Assembly (NCBI RefSeq): GCF_004341885.1
Contig: NZ_SLVX01000003.1
Coordinates: 372,001 to 436,000 of the forward strand
Source of the DNA: Shinella granuli
GTDB taxonomy: Bacteria; Pseudomonadota; Alphaproteobacteria; Rhizobiales; Rhizobiaceae
Direction: 5' to 3'
DNA length: 64,000 bases
Under the pieces are notes generated by a model. That model searched no databases and was not told the DNA's origin. It saw only the letters and a list, made by a program, of their open reading frames with translations. The position numbers were made by a program, and so were the translations under genes. Of this stretch, positions 61,693 to 64,000 are shown piece by piece (within the stretch, counting starts at the first letter, position 1; every line of letters starts with the position of its first letter).

Positions 61693-62750
61693 CCGGCCTT
61701 CTCCCCTTCCCCGCATACCGGCATCCGCGTGCCGGCCCGTGCTGCTGCATAGAGCGTTTCCGCCACCTCGACCGAGCGCAGCCCGGCGGCGGCCGTGTCG
61801 TCCGCTGGTGCTTCACCCCGCACGATGGACAGCCAGTGGCGGTGATGGGCCGCGCCGAGCGGCTCTTCCGGCAGGTCGGGCGCCACCCAACCCGCCGCGT
61901 CGGTGACGGACGGCGCGTGCATGGCCGCCGCGCCGCGCTCGGTGCGCAGCCAGACCGTGCCGCGTTCGGCATAAAGTTCCAGGCGAAAGCGGTCGCATCC
62001 GGCAAGCTCGGTATAGCTCATCTCGTGGCTCACCCGCGCGCCGCCGGCCAGCCGGTAGGTGGCGAGCACATTGTCCTCCAGCTCCGTGCGCACGATGCGG
62101 CCATCGGCAAGCCGGCGCTCCGGCCTCGCCGTCGTCATGTCGGCGGCAACGGTTTCAATCGGGCCGAGGAGATGCTGGACGAGATCGATGCCGTGCACGC
62201 CGAGCTGCATGACGACGCCGCCCGAAACGTTGCCGGGCTTGAAGAACCAGTCGTTCCAGTCCGCTCCGGGCGTGGCGTTGCGAAGGCGCACCGAATGGAT
62301 CGCGCCCAGCGCGCCGGCCGCGATCTGGCTGCGCAGCCAGCGCACCTCCGGGAAATGGCGGTGCATGAAGCTGACGGTGAGGCTCCGCCCCGCCCGTTCG
62401 TCCGCGGCGAGGATGGCGCGGCACTGGACGCTGTCGAGCGCCATGGGCTTTTGCAGCAGCACGGACTTGCCGGCCTCCAGCGCATCGATGGCGATGCGCT
62501 CATGCGTGTCGTCGGGCGTCGCGATCACCACGGCGTCGATGGCGCTGTCGTCGAGCACGCGGCGATAGTCGGTCTCGGCCCGGCCGATGCCGAGCGCTTC
62601 GGCCCTCGCCTGCGTCGCCTCCGCCCGCCGGCCGACGAGCGCGGCGACATCCGCTCCGCCGGCGGCGCGAAGGCCGTTGATGTGATAATCGGCGATGAAG
62701 CCCGCGCCGATGACGGCGACGGCGATCCGATCGGCAGCCGAACGGGACAT
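61683..62750 (-). CDS. Gfo/Idh/MocA family oxidoreductase (2)
   Basis: This 355-residue enzyme has a canonical nucleotide fold (AVAVIGAGFIADYHINGLRA) and catalytic region VLLQKPMALDSVQ with the conserved lysine. GVHGIDLVQHLLG contains the usual active-site H-x-x-D type motif. It shares little sequence with the neighbouring oxidoreductase, so the pair probably acts in sequence on one sugar. The start at 62750 avoids a Pro-rich extension. It follows the binding-protein gene by 59 bp. Confidence 0.88.
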   Translation of the reverse strand: MSRSAADRIAVAVIGAGFIADYHINGLRAAGGADVAALVGRRAEATQARAEALGIGRAETDYRRVLDDSAIDAVVIATPDDTHERIAIDALEAGKSVLLQKPMALDSVQCRAILAADERAGRSLTVSFMHRHFPEVRWLRSQIAAGALGAIHSVRLRNATPGADWNDWFFKPGNVSGGVVMQLGVHGIDLVQHLLGPIETVAADMTTARPERRLADGRIVRTELEDNVLATYRLAGGARVSHEMSYTELAGCDRFRLELYAERGTVWLRTERGAAAMHAPSVTDAAGWVAPDLPEEPLGAAHHRHWLSIVRGEAPADDTAAAGLRSVEVAETLYAAARAGTRMPVCGEGEKAGCA

Positions 62751-62809
62751 GGTGATCAATCCGCTTGGGTGGCAGGGGGGCGCCGGCCCATGGCAGGCGC
62801 CCGGTTTCT

Positions 62810-63853
62810 TCAGGGCGTCCACTGACCCTCGACCGACACGGCCGCGGCATTCACCGCCTTCAGCGGGGCGGTATAGGTATAGGTGAGCACGTCCTTCGCC
62901 TCGCCCGGAATGCGGTTCGTCGCCTTCAGGTAATCGACGATCGCCGCCATGTCCTCGACATAGGACGGATCGACATCCGGCGTGAAGGTGTAGTCGCCGA
63001 GGAGCGCGGCGTTCATCTCCACCGGCTGCTTCTGGAAATCGGAGAAGATCTTCAGGACCTCGTCCTTGTTGGCGGGGTCGGCCACATAGGCCTGCGCCTT
63101 GGCGAGCACCTTCACCAGCGCTTCCGTCGCGACGGGATGGGCGCGCACCCAGTCCTGCGAGGCGACCCAGACGGTGCGGTTGTTGGAAACGGCGACGTCC
63201 TCGCCGCTGTTCTTGGCGAAGAAGCTCTTCGTGCCCGTATGCACGATCTTCGCACCCTGCTCCTGCACCGCGCGATAGGGGAAGGGCTCCCAGAAGACGA
63301 TGCCCTGGATCTCGTTGTTGGCCATGGCGGCCATCGCCTCCGGCGGCGCAAGGTTCACCGTCTGGAGCTTCGTCTCGTCGAGGCCGTAGTGCTTGGCGAC
63401 ATTGGCAAGCAGGGCGCCTGACGTGGAGGAGACCAGAAGGCCGAGCTTCACCTTGGTGAGGTCTTCCGGGTTCTCGACGCCGGCATCCTGGCGCACCACG
63501 ATCTTCTCCAGCCCGTGGCTGACGGCATTGGTGCCGAGGACCACCACGGGCACGCCGTTATGCGCCATCGAGACCGGCGGCAGGTTGCCGGGCGTCCAGA
63601 GCTGGATCTCGTCGGCAAGCAGCGCCTCGCCGGCGAGATTGCCGGAGGCGAAGGTCTTGAACTCGACGTTCTTGAAGCCGGCCTCGTCGAACCAGCCCTT
63701 CTCCTTGGCGACGATATGGACGAGGAACGGCAGGCCCGGACCGATGCTGATGGACAGCGTGTCGGTTTCCACGTCCGCGGCGGCGGACGGGCCAGCCGCC
63801 AGGAGCATGCCGGCCATGGCGGCGGATATCAGGGATTTCAAGACGATGCGCAT
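62810..63853 (-). CDS. SsuA/TauA/NrtA-like ABC transporter periplasmic binding protein
   Basis: This 347-residue protein has a signal peptide (LKSLISAAMAGMLLAAGPSAAA) and the NMT1/SsuA-like fold: LPFLVHIVAKEKGWFDEAGF, then FASGNLAGEALLADEIQLWT and GIVFWEPFPYRAVQEQGAKI. Ligands of the family include sulfonates, taurine, nitrate and aromatic acids. It follows the permease gene at the right edge by 23 bp and precedes the two oxidoreductase genes. Confidence 0.88.
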   Translation of the reverse strand: MRIVLKSLISAAMAGMLLAAGPSAAADVETDTLSISIGPGLPFLVHIVAKEKGWFDEAGFKNVEFKTFASGNLAGEALLADEIQLWTPGNLPPVSMAHNGVPVVVLGTNAVSHGLEKIVVRQDAGVENPEDLTKVKLGLLVSSTSGALLANVAKHYGLDETKLQTVNLAPPEAMAAMANNEIQGIVFWEPFPYRAVQEQGAKIVHTGTKSFFAKNSGEDVAVSNNRTVWVASQDWVRAHPVATEALVKVLAKAQAYVADPANKDEVLKIFSDFQKQPVEMNAALLGDYTFTPDVDPSYVEDMAAIVDYLKATNRIPGEAKDVLTYTYTAPLKAVNAAAVSVEGQWTP

Positions 63854-63876
63854 GTGGTTCTCCCTCTCGTTATACG

Positions 63877-64000
63877 TCAGGCGCCGTGCCAGCGCCCGAT
63901 CCAGCGTTTGATCGCGGCGCCGATCGCCGCGTCGGTGATGAGGTTGAGCGCGCCGATGAGCAGGATGCCGACGACGATGACGCCGACGGAACCGCCGGTG
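63877..64000 (-). CDS. C-terminal end of an ABC transporter permease (cut by window edge)
   Basis: The reverse strand from the right edge reads about 40 residues to a TGA at 63877-63879: a hydrophobic GVIVVGILLIGALNLITDAA stretch followed by IKRWIGRWHGA. This is the usual last helix and basic tail of SsuC/TauC-type permeases, which end with a helix followed by R-W. The rest of the gene is outside the window. Confidence 0.75.
   Translation of the reverse strand, partial: TGGSVGVIVVGILLIGALNLITDAAIGAAIKRWIGRWHGA

Overview
The window is a continuous, gene-dense, GC-rich stretch of an alphaproteobacterial genome, most likely from the Rhizobiales. I base this on the erythritol (ery) gene set arranged as in Brucella and rhizobia, the many ABC solute uptake systems, a PutA/PutR pair, and a copper-nitrite-reductase/cNOR denitrification cluster. 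I see no tRNA, rRNA, CRISPR array, insertion sequence, phage gene or pseudogene. Genus-level assignment cannot be made from the sequence alone.

Layout. (1) 1-4060: the 3' two-thirds or more of a sugar-binding protein gene, a divergent LacI regulator with two strong palindromes between them, then a small secreted protein, an ECF sigma factor and its anti-sigma factor in an overlapping operon. (2) 4191-19167: an erythritol catabolic locus. A leftward operon carries a DUF2291 protein, sugar ABC ATPase, permease and binding protein, a DeoR regulator and a DhaK-DhaL kinase. A rightward operon carries eryA, eryB, eryC, eryD, a second DeoR regulator, a TpiA-like isomerase (eryH) and an RpiB-like isomerase (eryI). 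Together they would import erythritol and convert it to D-erythrose 4-phosphate; the kinase could add erythrulose as a second entry point. The 770-bp divergent control region is unusually A+T rich. (3) 19227-25513: an Asp/Glu/hydantoin racemase-family protein with a five-gene branched-chain-type ABC transporter, divergent from a GntR/FCD regulator. (4) 25546-30262: an Lrp-type regulator divergent from a 1016-residue kinase/M23/class-III-aminotransferase fusion, followed by an orphan amino-acid-binding protein.

(5) 30309-49846: a denitrification and anaerobic-respiration island. It holds nnrR, nirV, nirK, nnrS, a four-gene operon of poorly characterised proteins (MIP18-like, two DUF2249 proteins, a polytopic membrane protein), hemN, norEFCBQD, a tiny membrane protein with a hemerythrin, the oxygen-independent ubiquinone genes ubiTUV, and ubiD/ubiX. 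Seven 14-bp TTG-N8-CAA palindromes stand in front of these units. Each is followed at 21-22 bp by a TAGNNN -10-like hexamer in the direction of the gene served. This is the most interesting signal here: a single Crp/Fnr-type (NnrR) regulon that appears to join NO handling, haem synthesis and oxygen-independent ubiquinone synthesis. Nitrate reductase and nos genes are not in the window.

(6) 49900-64000: putA with divergent putR, a five-gene Opp/Dpp-type peptide transporter, a glucokinase-family kinase, two overlapping Gfo/Idh oxidoreductases, and an SsuA/TauA-like binding protein with the end of its permease at the right edge.

Start codons were picked from ribosome binding sites and operon overlaps. 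Functions come from recognised sequence motifs and neighbourhood; no database search was run.
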